This document shows positions 36,681 through 45,302 of a stretch of DNA of 64,000 bases, piece after piece (the stretch's first letter is position 1; the number at the start of each line of letters is the position of its first letter). A program made the position numbers and the translations under genes. The notes under the pieces were generated by a model. It did not search any database, was not told the DNA's origin, and was given only the letters and a program-made list of their open reading frames with translations. This DNA is from Flavobacteriaceae bacterium PS02336 (lineage in GTDB: Bacteria; Bacteroidota; Bacteroidia; Flavobacteriales; Flavobacteriaceae): assembly GCA_029960065.1 (NCBI GenBank), contig JASCOF010000001.1, forward strand, positions 434,001-498,000, read 5' to 3'.

Positions 36681-38159
36681 TTATCGTTGTACGTTTCTAA
36701 TAATTACAGTTTGTCCGCCCTCTTTATTTGTTTGAGTTCCTGAACCATCAGCATTTTTGAAAGCATCGCTCTGCCAAGTGTGCGGGTGAATGTTTACTGT
36801 AAAAGTATCTGGAACTCCAATAATATCTGAAATGTCTTCCATCGCACCATATTCCCAGCTTCCGAATCTCATTTCACCGCTTTGGTTATAAAGTGTATTC
36901 CAAGCCGTATCTGTTCTTTTGTGGTTCATGTTTAACCATGCTTTATTTTGTTTTGAAGCAATGCTGTACTGCCAGATGTATGAATCATGTTTTGCATCAG
37001 CATAATAACTATCACCATCTTCCTGAATATAAACATAGTTTTCAGTTACACATAAGTTATCTGGATTGATGATTCCTGTTCCGGGAGTGCTGTCACCTTC
37101 AACAGCCAATTCTAAGGTTCCTTTTAAAGGGTTTGAAGCATCCAATTTTAGTTTGTAAACTCTTCCCCACATTGTATATCCATCAACTGGAGCATTGTTT
37201 GTTGCTTGACCTGTTGCAGTAAAGTAGATTTCTCTGTTGTTATTTGCGCTTCCTTTTCTGTAATCTACGTCTTCAACTCTAGAAAAACGGATTGCTTTTA
37301 AATCATTAACCGTTGTATTGATTACAGCTCCAGTTAAGTTTTTAGCATTCGGAATTTCAACAAATTCTACTGGATATGAATTGTTCAAAGTTATAGTTGT
37401 TTCAACCTGATTTCCATCAGTTCTTTTTAAAGCATATAATTTTCCGTTAGATAAGTCGCCAACTGTACTTACATACATAATCAGCTGACCAGCACTTACG
37501 TGAGAAGTGGCGTAAGATTGATCTTCTCCAATTAAAATAACTGTTTTTCCTGGATAAGCCTCTTTTGGAAGCGGAACAGCGTTTTCCATACTTGCTTTTC
37601 CTAAAGCAGGTAAAACTCTATCAGTTCTTGCTTTATCTGTAGATAATCCTAACGGATTAATTCCGTGAACCATGCTTTCCTGTCCGCTTTCGCCTGCTGT
37701 TAAAAAGATTGGACCAAAACCATGGATTTCCGGAGTTGCCAAAGTTGCAGAACACAAACGAGTCAAACCTCCAACACCATCAACGATATAATCACCTTTT
37801 ACAGGTTTGAAAGTTTTATCTAAATATACTCTTGAAACCGATTGAAGGATTTCGTGATTTGTAATCATAATATAACCATCGCTATTTGGATCTTTCATTA
37901 ATCCAGCTCCATCTGGCTGTGCGCCGTAAACAAATGAAGGCGATTGTGCTAAAACGTCAGAACTAGCAATTAAAGTGCTGATTTTTAGGTTTTCAAATCC
38001 GCTCATTGCGTAAACAAACGCAGGGACTTTTGATTGTGAAGTAAAATCGATGCTGGTATTTACATCGTTTTTCGAATCTTTGTCGTCATCTTGACAGCTT
38101 ACAAAGGATAGACCGGCTACTCCAAATAAAGCAATAGTTTTTAAAAGGTTAGTTTTCAT
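36681..38159 (-). CDS. PhoX/DUF839-like secreted lipoprotein
   Basis: 492 residues from the ATG at 38159. The lipoprotein cysteine is in GLSFVSCQDDD. The remainder fits the DUF839/PhoX beta-propeller family, with segments YIMITNHEIL, GGLTRLCSATL, TPEIHGFGPIFLTAGESGQ, VILIGEDQSYATSH and NPDNLCVTENYVYIQEDG. PhoX enzymes are calcium- and iron-dependent alkaline phosphatases. Whether the metal ligands are complete here cannot be confirmed by eye, so phosphatase activity is inference. It pairs with the downstream imelysin-peroxidase gene, suggesting a shared link to iron or phosphate supply. Confidence 0.78.
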   Translation of the reverse strand: MKTNLLKTIALFGVAGLSFVSCQDDDKDSKNDVNTSIDFTSQSKVPAFVYAMSGFENLKISTLIASSDVLAQSPSFVYGAQPDGAGLMKDPNSDGYIMITNHEILQSVSRVYLDKTFKPVKGDYIVDGVGGLTRLCSATLATPEIHGFGPIFLTAGESGQESMVHGINPLGLSTDKARTDRVLPALGKASMENAVPLPKEAYPGKTVILIGEDQSYATSHVSAGQLIMYVSTVGDLSNGKLYALKRTDGNQVETTITLNNSYPVEFVEIPNAKNLTGAVINTTVNDLKAIRFSRVEDVDYRKGSANNNREIYFTATGQATNNAPVDGYTMWGRVYKLKLDASNPLKGTLELAVEGDSTPGTGIINPDNLCVTENYVYIQEDGDSYYADAKHDSYIWQYSIASKQNKAWLNMNHKRTDTAWNTLYNQSGEMRFGSWEYGAMEDISDIIGVPDTFTVNIHPHTWQSDAFKNADGSGTQTNKEGGQTVIIRNVQR

Positions 38160-38315
38160 AATTGTTTTCTGTTTTTTTTGATAGAACAAAGCTATCTTTC
38201 TAAAACAAAATACAGGTTATGTTAATTTTTTCTTAATGCTAATAATTGTAAGTCTTATATTATGAAATGGTAAATTGAATGTTTTGAATGTAAATTTAAG
38301 ACTCTTAAAAAAATC

Positions 38316-38951
38316 TTAAAGAGGTTTAAACAGCTGATTTAGATTGACTGCTTTCTTTTCTTTCAGCTTTTTAATGATTTTTAAAAATGCGATTGCTGTG
38401 ATATAGGCATCTCCCAAAGCGGTATGTCTGTCCTTTTTTGAGATATCAAATTTATCAGCCAGATCATCTAATGTGTAATGATCTTTTCGTTCAAACAAAT
38501 GGGATTGAATCAAAGTCTTTTTATACAAATAAGCCGTATCCAAAGTTTTATTCGTTAACTGCGGAAGCCCATTTCGTTCTAAAGCTTTATTGATCATTGT
38601 CACGTCAAAAATAGTGTGGTGTGCAATGATTATGGAATCTCCTAAAAATTCTAAAAATTGCTGTAAAGCTTCTGCTTCCGTTGGACGTTTAATAAGAAGA
38701 TCTTTTAAAATGCCATGTATTTGAGCCGTCGATTTATCATAATGATCCTGTTCAAGATACACTTCAAAGCTTTCCTGAACATTTATAATTCCGTTTTGAA
38801 GAATTAAAGCGCCAATACATAAAATGCGGTCATTATCATAATCAAAACCTGTCGTTTCTGTATCCAAAACTACAAAACGAGTTTCTTCGATTTTAATATT
38901 TTCATCAAACAGATTATTTTCTTCTTTTTTCCAAAAATTAAATAAACTCAT
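38316..38951 (-). CDS. DnaQ-like 3'-5' exonuclease
   Basis: A 211-residue DEDD-superfamily exonuclease. ExoI is VLDTETTGFD (about 28-37), ExoII IIAHHTIFDVTMI (about 109-121), and ExoIII HTALGDAYITA (about 177-187) with the His-x4-Asp of the DEDDh type. It resembles the epsilon proofreading subunit but is too short and in the wrong context to be certain. It starts 2 nt after the stop of the cNMP/CBS/nucleotidyltransferase gene, a pair seen in many bacteria. Probably degrades DNA or RNA ends under the control of that partner (inference). Confidence 0.88.
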   Translation of the reverse strand: MSLFNFWKKEENNLFDENIKIEETRFVVLDTETTGFDYDNDRILCIGALILQNGIINVQESFEVYLEQDHYDKSTAQIHGILKDLLIKRPTEAEALQQFLEFLGDSIIIAHHTIFDVTMINKALERNGLPQLTNKTLDTAYLYKKTLIQSHLFERKDHYTLDDLADKFDISKKDRHTALGDAYITAIAFLKIIKKLKEKKAVNLNQLFKPL

Positions 38952-38953
38952 GA

Positions 38954-40873
38954 TTAAACCAGATTAGAGATGTTAAAGCGTACCGAAATTAATTCTTGAA
39001 GTTCTTTTATAGTTTTAAAAGTACGTTTCAGCTTAATTTTTTCCATTTTAGTTAAAGATTCTAATTCAATAAACTGGCCAGAATCGTGGTGTAATAATCC
39101 TTGTTTGGTTCTGAATTTCAATAACGCCTTAAACGAATAAGAACAAGATAAATACAATTCCCTGTTGTTAGGTTCTAATTCCGCTAATTTTTCAAAACGT
39201 TCCGCCGTATTACTAATTCCTTTTACCGAATGAGATAGAATTAAAACACGTGCAGCATCTGTTAAAGGCATTAAAGCTCTTCGTTTAATATCAAAATTAT
39301 CTTTGTTTGCGCCGTCTTGTTCTACTAAAAATTGCCTAAAGAAACCAGTAGGAGATGGGCTTTGCAAAGCACCGCTTACCAAATGCATATAAAAAATCGG
39401 ATTGGCTTTTACATTTTCGAAAATAGAATCCGACAATTGATTAACAATATCAGCATCGCCATACGTCATACTGTAATCAAAGAAAATAAACGAAAGTAAA
39501 ACCTCATTTTTGCCAGGATTTGTGATCCAATGATGTACATGAGCTTTCCATTCATCCAAACTCATACACCATTTCGGACTCGAAGCCATCATATCTGCAG
39601 GGCAGTAATCGTAACCAATTTCAAAAAGTCCTTTATTAACATGTCCCGCCAGTTTTAAGAAATAGATTTTTGTTTCGTCTCTAAAAACTTCATTTACATT
39701 TTCATACACAATCGCATTATCCTGATCCGTGTGAAGCATTTGCTCGCCGCGTCCCTGACTTCCAAGTGCCAGCCACGCAAATTTCACCGGCGGCGGACTG
39801 CTCATTTTTTCCAGACAAATTTCGATAACGCGCGTAGTGCAGGCTTCATTTAATTCTGTAATGATTTTGGTAATCAATGTCATAGGAATATTTTGATCCA
39901 GATAACCTTGAAGCAGCTGCATTATTTGGTTGCGGATAGGTTTAATTTCCTTTATTTTTTTGGTTCGTTTCAACGCTTTAATCAAAACGGCAGGATTATT
40001 TCCCAGCGCCACCATAACGTCATGTTTCGATAAAATTCCGACCGCTTTAGTATTTACTGTTCCATCTTTAGTTAGGCATAAATGGCTAATGTTGCTTTTC
40101 ATCATTGCCATTTGTGCTTCTGTAACCGTCATTTTCTTAGAATAAGTAATAACAGGTTTTGTCATTATCGTTTCGGCTGTTGTTGTGATAGGAAAATCGC
40201 CCGAAACAATCTTATTTCTCAGATCTTTATCGGTCAAAATACCAATTGGAAGCATTTCATCAACAATTAAAATCGCTCCAACTTTCTTTTTACTCATAAT
40301 CTTAGCAATTTCCTTAACTGTGGTTGAAGGACTGCAGGTTACAATCTTTTTAGAATATTTTATTGGCGCCAGGTCAAAAGAATGATTGCTGGAATTAAGA
40401 TTTTCGTTTAGCTGATCATCGCCATACAATTTGTCTTTATGAATATCGGAGTAAGGATTTCGGGTGTTCGAAGCGTAACTTTCAATCAAGAAATTACCAA
40501 CGTTTCTGTTCTCGAGTGCATAAGGTTTAAAAACGGCAATCGGAATGGCATAAAGAATACTTTCTTCATGCGCTACAGCTTCCATAATATAATTTTCCTG
40601 CGCCAAAAGCGGACGTAATCCAAAAATATCGCCCTCGTCACACATGTCTAAAACAGTATTTTTAGTGCTTTTTTTCAATGCCACCGCACCTTTATGAACA
40701 ACATAAAAAGAATCATGTGTTTTATCGTTTTCGGCAAAAATTACAGCATCTTTTTCCTTATATATAATCGAAATCTGTTCAGACAGTTTTTCTAAATCTC
40801 TTTGATGCAAAAAATTAAACGGCGGATAACCTTTTAAAAAGTCGGCAACTCTCTGCGAAATGGTATTTTTCAT
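38954..40873 (-). CDS. cNMP-binding / CBS / DUF294 nucleotidyltransferase-like regulator
   Basis: A 639-residue cytosolic signalling protein. A cyclic-nucleotide-binding domain (about 20-135) with VVHKGAVALKKS comes first. Two CBS motifs (about 175-295) follow, with GILTDKDLRNKIVSGDFPI and GILSKHDVMVALG. A DUF294 nucleotidyltransferase-like domain (about 330-480) holds LALGSQGRGEQMLHTDQDNA, the GS...DxD-type motif, and a helical DUF294 C-terminal domain (about 500-639) ends the protein. It is coupled to a DnaQ-like exonuclease. Related genes sit near acetate/solute symporters in other bacteria; none here. Confidence 0.9.
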   Translation of the reverse strand: MKNTISQRVADFLKGYPPFNFLHQRDLEKLSEQISIIYKEKDAVIFAENDKTHDSFYVVHKGAVALKKSTKNTVLDMCDEGDIFGLRPLLAQENYIMEAVAHEESILYAIPIAVFKPYALENRNVGNFLIESYASNTRNPYSDIHKDKLYGDDQLNENLNSSNHSFDLAPIKYSKKIVTCSPSTTVKEIAKIMSKKKVGAILIVDEMLPIGILTDKDLRNKIVSGDFPITTTAETIMTKPVITYSKKMTVTEAQMAMMKSNISHLCLTKDGTVNTKAVGILSKHDVMVALGNNPAVLIKALKRTKKIKEIKPIRNQIMQLLQGYLDQNIPMTLITKIITELNEACTTRVIEICLEKMSSPPPVKFAWLALGSQGRGEQMLHTDQDNAIVYENVNEVFRDETKIYFLKLAGHVNKGLFEIGYDYCPADMMASSPKWCMSLDEWKAHVHHWITNPGKNEVLLSFIFFDYSMTYGDADIVNQLSDSIFENVKANPIFYMHLVSGALQSPSPTGFFRQFLVEQDGANKDNFDIKRRALMPLTDAARVLILSHSVKGISNTAERFEKLAELEPNNRELYLSCSYSFKALLKFRTKQGLLHHDSGQFIELESLTKMEKIKLKRTFKTIKELQELISVRFNISNLV

Positions 40874-40940
40874 GTGGTTAGATTAAAGTTCTAAAGTACT
40901 ATTTAAAATAGAAATGTAAAAGAAACACGTTACAATAATT

Positions 40941-41001
40941 TGCCACAAAGGCACAAAGTTCCAAAGAAATAAATCCTTGGTGTCTTTGTGCCTTTGTGGC
41001 A
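40941..41001. repeat. CACAAAG-type octamer hairpin
   Basis: The left arm words CCACAAAG, GCACAAAG, TTCCAAAG (40943-40966) are in exact 8-nt register. The right arm words are CCTTGGTG, TCTTTGTG, CCTTTGTG (40975-40998). The outer 19 nt of the arms pair almost perfectly. It lies between the regulator start and the lipoprotein stop. Confidence 0.85.
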
Positions 41002-41018
41002 GAAAAAAGATTAATTAT

Positions 41019-41390
41019 TTAATCCACTTTGTAAACTTTACCGCGCTGCTTTTCTTCAGAACCGACTAAACCAAACTCAAAAGTATAAGAATCTTTAGAA
41101 GTCGTTAATATTTTCATGCTGATTGCTTTTTCTTCAGCCATATTTTTTGGATGCATTTTCTGAAGAACATATTCGCAGTCACTTACCCAGCGAATAGTTG
41201 CGGTATCTATTTTTCCTTCAAAAGTTTCGATTTCAATATCGTCTTTACGTTCAAAATACGTCGTTTTTTTTACGCCGTTTACCTCTGTTTCAAATTTGAA
41301 TTTTCCTGTTTTAAAATCTTTACAATTGTGTTCGCTATTATAGCAAGACACTAAAGTAAGTAAAGGGAATAAGAATAGTATTTTTTTCAT
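41019..41390 (-). CDS. Small hypothetical lipoprotein
   Basis: A 123-residue protein with a lipoprotein signal peptide ending at Cys16 (LLTLVSCYNSEH). It has a beta-rich domain with HNCKDFKTGKFKFETEVNG near the start and ISMKILTTSKDSYTFEFGLV near the end. Similar Flavobacteria proteins exist; I recall some carrying a DNA topoisomerase IV label, which nothing in this sequence supports. Function unknown. Hairpin word elements flank the gene on both sides. Confidence 0.7.
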   Translation of the reverse strand: MKKILFLFPLLTLVSCYNSEHNCKDFKTGKFKFETEVNGVKKTTYFERKDDIEIETFEGKIDTATIRWVSDCEYVLQKMHPKNMAEEKAISMKILTTSKDSYTFEFGLVGSEEKQRGKVYKVD

Positions 41391-41399
41391 TTTTTTTAT

Positions 41400-41480
41400 G
41401 CTTTAAGCTTTAGGCAATAGGCTTTAAGCTTTGGGGAATAAACATTTTTGCTTATTGCATATAGCCTAAAGCTTATAGCT
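41400..41480. repeat. GCTTTAA-type heptamer hairpin
   Basis: The left arm repeats a 7-nt word (GCTTTAA, GCTTTAG, GCAATAG, GCTTTAA, GCTTTGG). The right arm (about 41450-41479) carries the complement (TTGCATA, TAGCCTA, AAGCTTA). It lies between the lipoprotein gene start and the DUF1572 gene stop. Confidence 0.75.
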
Positions 41481-41485
41481 TTTTA

Positions 41486-42061
41486 TCATTTCAATCTCTT
41501 TAATTCATCATCTGTAAAGTTCTTGATTTCTTTTTCTTTGGCAAACTTTTCAGCATTATAATTTCCCGATTTATTGTTCGGAATCGATAAACTATTCCAC
41601 TCACTGTTTTTCAATTGTTTGGCATAAAAAACGATCTGTCCTACATGATAAGGATAATGCGCCAATTGCCGATTGATAGCTTCAATAACCGTATGACCTT
41701 CATTTCGAATATAAATAATCTCAGAAAGCTGTTCTGGCTGTAAACTTTCCAAAGTATTTTCGAGACAATTCCAGCCTTTATTCCAGAGTTCTAGAACTTC
41801 TTCTTTAGACTGTAAATCGTTTTCAAATTCGGCATCGCGGTTTCTCCATTCTTTTTCACCGTCAGAAGTCAGAAAATCAGTCCAGCGCGAAAGCATATTG
41901 CCAGAAATGTGTTTTACAATAGTTGCAATACTGTTAGTATCTTCATTTACAGTAATAAAAAGCTGATCTGGTTCGAGTTGATCGATTGCCTTTTCTCCGA
42001 GCATTTTATAATATAAAAATTGCTTTTTAGCGCTTTCTAAATAAGATTCAGCTATATTCAT
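41486..42061 (-). CDS. DUF1572/DinB-superfamily protein
   Basis: 191 residues from the ATG at 42061; the TTG two codons upstream is unnecessary. A four-helix DinB-like protein with IATIVKHISGNMLSRWTDFL (about 45-64), WRNRDAEFENDLQSKEEVL, and the histidine pair in NRQLAHYPYHVGQIVFY (about 130-147). DinB-like folds use such histidines to bind a metal and often act as bacillithiol- or glutathione-type transferases. The activity here is not known. Confidence 0.85.
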   Translation of the reverse strand: MNIAESYLESAKKQFLYYKMLGEKAIDQLEPDQLFITVNEDTNSIATIVKHISGNMLSRWTDFLTSDGEKEWRNRDAEFENDLQSKEEVLELWNKGWNCLENTLESLQPEQLSEIIYIRNEGHTVIEAINRQLAHYPYHVGQIVFYAKQLKNSEWNSLSIPNNKSGNYNAEKFAKEKEIKNFTDDELKRLK

Positions 42062-42132
42062 GATCAATTTATTTTAATACAAAATGATTGAAATTTTAAT
42101 TCGCGAAAATTGGTGTAATTTGTGGCATTTTT

Positions 42133-42705
42133 TTAGACGATTTTAATATCATATTTATCTAATAGACCAACAATTCCATCTGTAGAAAACTGTGCTTTTT
42201 TCATCGGGTTGAATTCAGGATCAATTTTATAATTATAAGCTGTTCTAAAATCGACTGAGGCCAATTGCGTTTCGTTAAAAATAGCACCGTCAAGATCGCA
42301 ATTATCAAAAACAGAGCTTGTTAAATTGGTGCCGATAAAAGTTACTTCGCGAACAGAAGAATTAATAAATTTGGTTTTGGGCATTTTTTTATTCGAAAAT
42401 AAAGCATAATCCAAAGTACACTCTTCAAAATAAACCTGAAATAAGAAATCGTCACATTCGTTAAAAGCAATTCCGAGAAGTTTACAGTTTTTAAAAGTGA
42501 CATTCTTTAAACTCGTTCCCGCTAAACTAGTCATCGAAAGATTGCAGTCAATAAATTCGCAGTCCAAAAAAGTATTATAAGCAAAGTTGCTGTTCGAAAA
42601 GTCACAGTTTTTAAAAACACAATCTTCAAACTCTCGATTGTTTATTTTTTTGTCGATGTAAACAACTTTGTCGAATGTTTTCTGAATGTGAATTAGACTT
42701 TCCAT
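42133..42705 (-). CDS. Pentapeptide-repeat protein
   Basis: A 190-residue protein whose residues about 25-160 are a right-handed beta-helix of A(D/N)LxX repeats: FEDCVFKNCDFSNSNFAYNT, then FLDCEFIDCNLSMTSLAGTS and later DNCDLDGAIFNETQLASVDF. Relatives include quinolone-resistance Qnr proteins and unrelated structural proteins. Nothing here points to topoisomerase binding beyond the fold. Monocistronic in appearance, with a perfect palindrome 28 nt upstream. Confidence 0.88.
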   Translation of the reverse strand: MESLIHIQKTFDKVVYIDKKINNREFEDCVFKNCDFSNSNFAYNTFLDCEFIDCNLSMTSLAGTSLKNVTFKNCKLLGIAFNECDDFLFQVYFEECTLDYALFSNKKMPKTKFINSSVREVTFIGTNLTSSVFDNCDLDGAIFNETQLASVDFRTAYNYKIDPEFNPMKKAQFSTDGIVGLLDKYDIKIV

Positions 42706-42732
42706 TTTTATTTTAGCTTAAGAGTTTGAATT

Positions 42733-42765
42733 AAACCCGACAGGTTTTTAAAACCTGTCGGGTTT
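42733..42765. terminator. Perfect palindrome, terminator-like
   Basis: AAACCCGACAGGTTTT and its exact complement around a single central base. It sits between the DUF6095-like gene stop (42781) and the pentapeptide gene start (42705), both minus strand, so it would end the former's transcript. The GC-rich CCCGACAGG core resembles a palindrome I recall as common in Flavobacteria. Confidence 0.75.
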
Positions 42766-42780
42766 ATTTAGAAGACTTAT

Positions 42781-43002
42781 TTAGTCATTAAAAATACCTT
42801 TCATAATGATTTTCAATCCTAAAAAGATCAAAAACATAGAAGCAAGACAAGCCGCAATTCCGATTCCTAAAACAAGATAGTGCCAATTTGTATGCTGATT
42901 CATAAATGCATTATAAATTAGCGATGGCCCAATAAACATCAAAGGCAGTGCTCCTGTTAAATATTTAACTCCTTTTCTAAGTAATTCTTTATTTGTTGCC
43001 AT
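42781..43002 (-). CDS. Small two-helix membrane protein (DUF6095-like)
   Basis: A 73-residue protein with two membrane segments (about 12-30 and 41-66) and a basic N-terminus (NKELLRKGVKYL). The sequence PLMFIGPSLIYNAFMN matches what I know of DUF6095. It lies downstream of murQ on the same strand, separated by a word-repeat spacer (43021-43130). Function unknown. Confidence 0.72.
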   Translation of the reverse strand: MATNKELLRKGVKYLTGALPLMFIGPSLIYNAFMNQHTNWHYLVLGIGIAACLASMFLIFLGLKIIMKGIFND

Positions 43003-43020
43003 TTTGAATTTTGTTTCAGG

Positions 43021-43130
43021 TTTAAGATTTTAAGTTTCAAGTTTAAAACTTTGCGGTCTTATCTTTGTCAAAGTTTTAAACTTTGACAAAGATTTATAAT
43101 TTAAACTTTGCGGACTTTGCGGTTAAAATA
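43021..43130. repeat. TTTAAG/CTTTGCGG word element with perfect palindrome
   Basis: Irregular 7-8-nt TTTAAG words (43021-43048) and two ACTTTGCGG words in tandem flank a near-perfect 33-nt palindrome (43061-43093, arms ATCTTTGTCAAAGTT). It lies between murQ and the DUF6095-like gene. Confidence 0.65.
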
Positions 43131-43137
43131 AAACCTT

Positions 43138-43950
43138 TTATTTTTTATAATTATCGACAGCATTTCTAACGCTGCCATATTTTTTTAATAAATCTGAAGC
43201 TTCTTCGTAAGAAACGGGAATCTCTTCCATGATCATTTTTACACCGCGATCAATCAGCTTAATATTGCTCAACTGCATATCAACCATTTTGTTTCCTCTA
43301 ACTTTTCCAAGCTGAATCATTGATGCGGTCGAAATCATATTCAAAACTAATTTTTGTGCCGTTCCAGCTTTCATTCTAGAGCTTCCTGTAACAAATTCAG
43401 GTCCAACCACAACTTCAATTGGAAATTGAGCAGTCAATGCAAGAGGACTTCCAGCGTTGCAAGTAATGCATCCTGTTATAATATCATTTGCATTGCAGGC
43501 TTCTAAACCGCTTATAACATAAGGAGTTGTTCCTGAGGCAGCAATTCCAATTACCACATCATTTGAATTAATCTTGTGATTTTGAAGATCAATCCAAGCA
43601 TTTGTAGTGCTGTCTTCAGCGTTTTCTACAGCACGTCTTATGGCTGTATCACCGCCGGCAATTATTCCATTTACCAAATCAAAAGGAACACCAAAAGTTG
43701 GAGGACATTCTGAAGCATCGACAACGCCAAGACGTCCTGAAGTTCCTGCTCCAATATAAAATAATCGGCCTCCTAGTTTTAATTTAGAGACAATATGCGG
43801 AATCAAAGCTTCTATTTGCGGCAGCGCTTTTTCTACCGCATAAGGAACGCTTTTGTCTTCTTGATTAATATTTGATAACAATTCATGAACAGACATTTTC
43901 TCTAAATGTTCATACTTTGAAGATTGTTCCGTGGTTTTCGTAAATGTCAT
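43138..43950 (-). CDS. murQ: N-acetylmuramic acid 6-phosphate etherase
   Basis: 270 residues from the ATG at 43950. The longer frame to 43974 begins with TTG inside a promoter box and is rejected. It is a SIS-domain lyase that splits D-lactate from MurNAc-6-phosphate in cell-wall recycling. Signatures are IGAGTSGRLGVVDASECPPTFG with the catalytic glutamate (region about 58-80), GGDTAIRRAVENAEDS, GIAASGTTPYV and VGPEFVTGSSRMKAGTAQK. No murP transporter or amgK is nearby. Confidence 0.95.
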   Translation of the reverse strand: MTFTKTTEQSSKYEHLEKMSVHELLSNINQEDKSVPYAVEKALPQIEALIPHIVSKLKLGGRLFYIGAGTSGRLGVVDASECPPTFGVPFDLVNGIIAGGDTAIRRAVENAEDSTTNAWIDLQNHKINSNDVVIGIAASGTTPYVISGLEACNANDIITGCITCNAGSPLALTAQFPIEVVVGPEFVTGSSRMKAGTAQKLVLNMISTASMIQLGKVRGNKMVDMQLSNIKLIDRGVKMIMEEIPVSYEEASDLLKKYGSVRNAVDNYKK

Positions 43951-43971
43951 TTTATCGTTATTTAGACTCGC

Positions 43972-43979
43972 CAAAATTA
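43972..43979 (-). promoter_or_regulatory. -7 promoter box of murQ
   Basis: Minus-strand TAATTTTG, an exact TAnnTTTG match, with TTTG 21 nt further upstream as a -33 box. It overlaps the in-frame TTG at 43974, which fixes the start at 43950 with a leader of about 18 nt. Confidence 0.6.
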
Positions 43980-44090
43980 ATATATTTTATCTCAATCTCG
44001 CAAAGTTCAAAGATTTATAATCTTTATTTTATTTGTTTTTTTGTTATTAAAGACGGTTTTTAATCGTCATCGTTACACCGACTAAAATAT

Positions 44091-44098
44091 TATATTTG
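44091..44098 (+). promoter_or_regulatory. -7 promoter box of the first AraC gene
   Basis: TATATTTG, exact match, 21 nt before the ATG at 44120. It lies in the 20-mer ACTAAAATATTATATTTGTT, which recurs before the second AraC gene. Confidence 0.6.
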
Positions 44099-44119
44099 TT
44101 TAATATTTTTACTAGATAA

Positions 44120-45256
44120 ATGGACAAATTAGATTTATTAGACGGAATAGCTCGAATTTCGGTTTTCGTTTCTTTGTTACTCGCCTTTTTTTTACTCACA
44201 GTTAAAACCGAAAATAAGCTGGCAAATCGGCTGTTTGCTTTCTTTTTTATTTTTTCGGCAATTGATCTAAGCGGTTTTTTTATACACGTATATATTGGAG
44301 AACATCAGAATCTGGAGATTTTTAGATCGACGGTCTGTTTACTGCAGATGCCTCTGTTTTATTTGTTTGTGCTTGCGGTATGTTATTCGGATTTTAAACT
44401 GCAGTGGAAACATTTAATTCATATTCTTCCTTTTATAGTTGCTAATTTACTTTTTACCACGAGAATTTATTTAAGTATTGGCGATGGAAGCTTCCTTGAA
44501 CCTCTTAACCAAATGTCTGAGATCTATTTCATTCAGGTTTTAATTGAATTCCAATATGTATTCTATATTATTAGTGCATTTTTGATTTTGAAAAAATATA
44601 AAAAAATATATTTAGAAAATTATGCCAATCCTACTGTTTCAACCTATAAATGGCTTTTTCAAATGACGTGCGTATTTCTTGCAGCACATGCAGTAGCAGC
44701 ATTAAAAAACCTCATTCGTTATAGCGGTTTTAGAGAAATATTCCTTTGGACAAATGTATTGGTTGGAACTATTGCTCTGTTTGTAACGTGCTGGTTAATC
44801 ATGAAAGCCTTAAATCATCCGGAACTTTTTAGAGGTGTTAATTCAAAGTTGAAACTGACAAAGGATATTCTGCCCAAAGCTGAAGAAAAACCAGAATTTG
44901 TAAACGCACAAAACGAATTAATAAATAATCAGATTATTTTGCTGAAACAATATATGAGCGAAAAAGAGCCTTTTCTCGATCCGTCATTAACCATTCAAGA
45001 ATTGGCCAATCAAATTGCTATTCCGGTTCGGGATTTGTCTGTTTTAATCAATCATCATATGAAACAGCATTTTTTTGATTTCATAAACGAATACCGTATT
45101 GAAAAAGCTATGGCAATTTTGAAAGATTCGTCTAAAAATGAATTAACGGTTTTAGAAATCTTATATGAAGTTGGTTTTAATTCTAAATCTTCGTTTAATA
45201 CTTCTTTTAAAAAATACACCAATTTAACGCCGACAGCGTACCGAAACGCTTCATAA
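44120..45256 (+). CDS. Membrane-anchored AraC-family regulator, copy 1
   Basis: A 378-residue protein with six to seven membrane segments (residues about 10-230) and a cytoplasmic AraC-type DNA-binding domain (about 285-378). The DNA-binding part has EPFLDPSLTIQELANQIAI, then a second helix-turn-helix with LEILYEVGFNSKSSFNTSFK and TPTAYRN at the end. A membrane signal would be passed directly to DNA binding, as in other 7TM-type HTH regulators of Bacteroidota (inference). It is closely related to the next gene, including its promoter, so this is a tandem duplication. Confidence 0.88.
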   Translation: MDKLDLLDGIARISVFVSLLLAFFLLTVKTENKLANRLFAFFFIFSAIDLSGFFIHVYIGEHQNLEIFRSTVCLLQMPLFYLFVLAVCYSDFKLQWKHLIHILPFIVANLLFTTRIYLSIGDGSFLEPLNQMSEIYFIQVLIEFQYVFYIISAFLILKKYKKIYLENYANPTVSTYKWLFQMTCVFLAAHAVAALKNLIRYSGFREIFLWTNVLVGTIALFVTCWLIMKALNHPELFRGVNSKLKLTKDILPKAEEKPEFVNAQNELINNQIILLKQYMSEKEPFLDPSLTIQELANQIAIPVRDLSVLINHHMKQHFFDFINEYRIEKAMAILKDSSKNELTVLEILYEVGFNSKSSFNTSFKKYTNLTPTAYRNAS

Positions 45257-45275
45257 TACTAAAGAACTAAAATAT

Positions 45276-45283
45276 TATATTTG
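45276..45283 (+). promoter_or_regulatory. -7 promoter box of the second AraC gene
   Basis: TATATTTG, exact match, within the same 20-mer as at the first AraC gene. It is 19 nt before the ATG at 45303. Confidence 0.6.
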
Positions 45284-45302
45284 TTAAATAATCGAAAAAA
45301 TA

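Noticed and set aside
41019..41390. Label of DNA topoisomerase IV for the small lipoprotein
   Set aside because: Lipoprotein signal and 123 residues; no topoisomerase motif of any kind.
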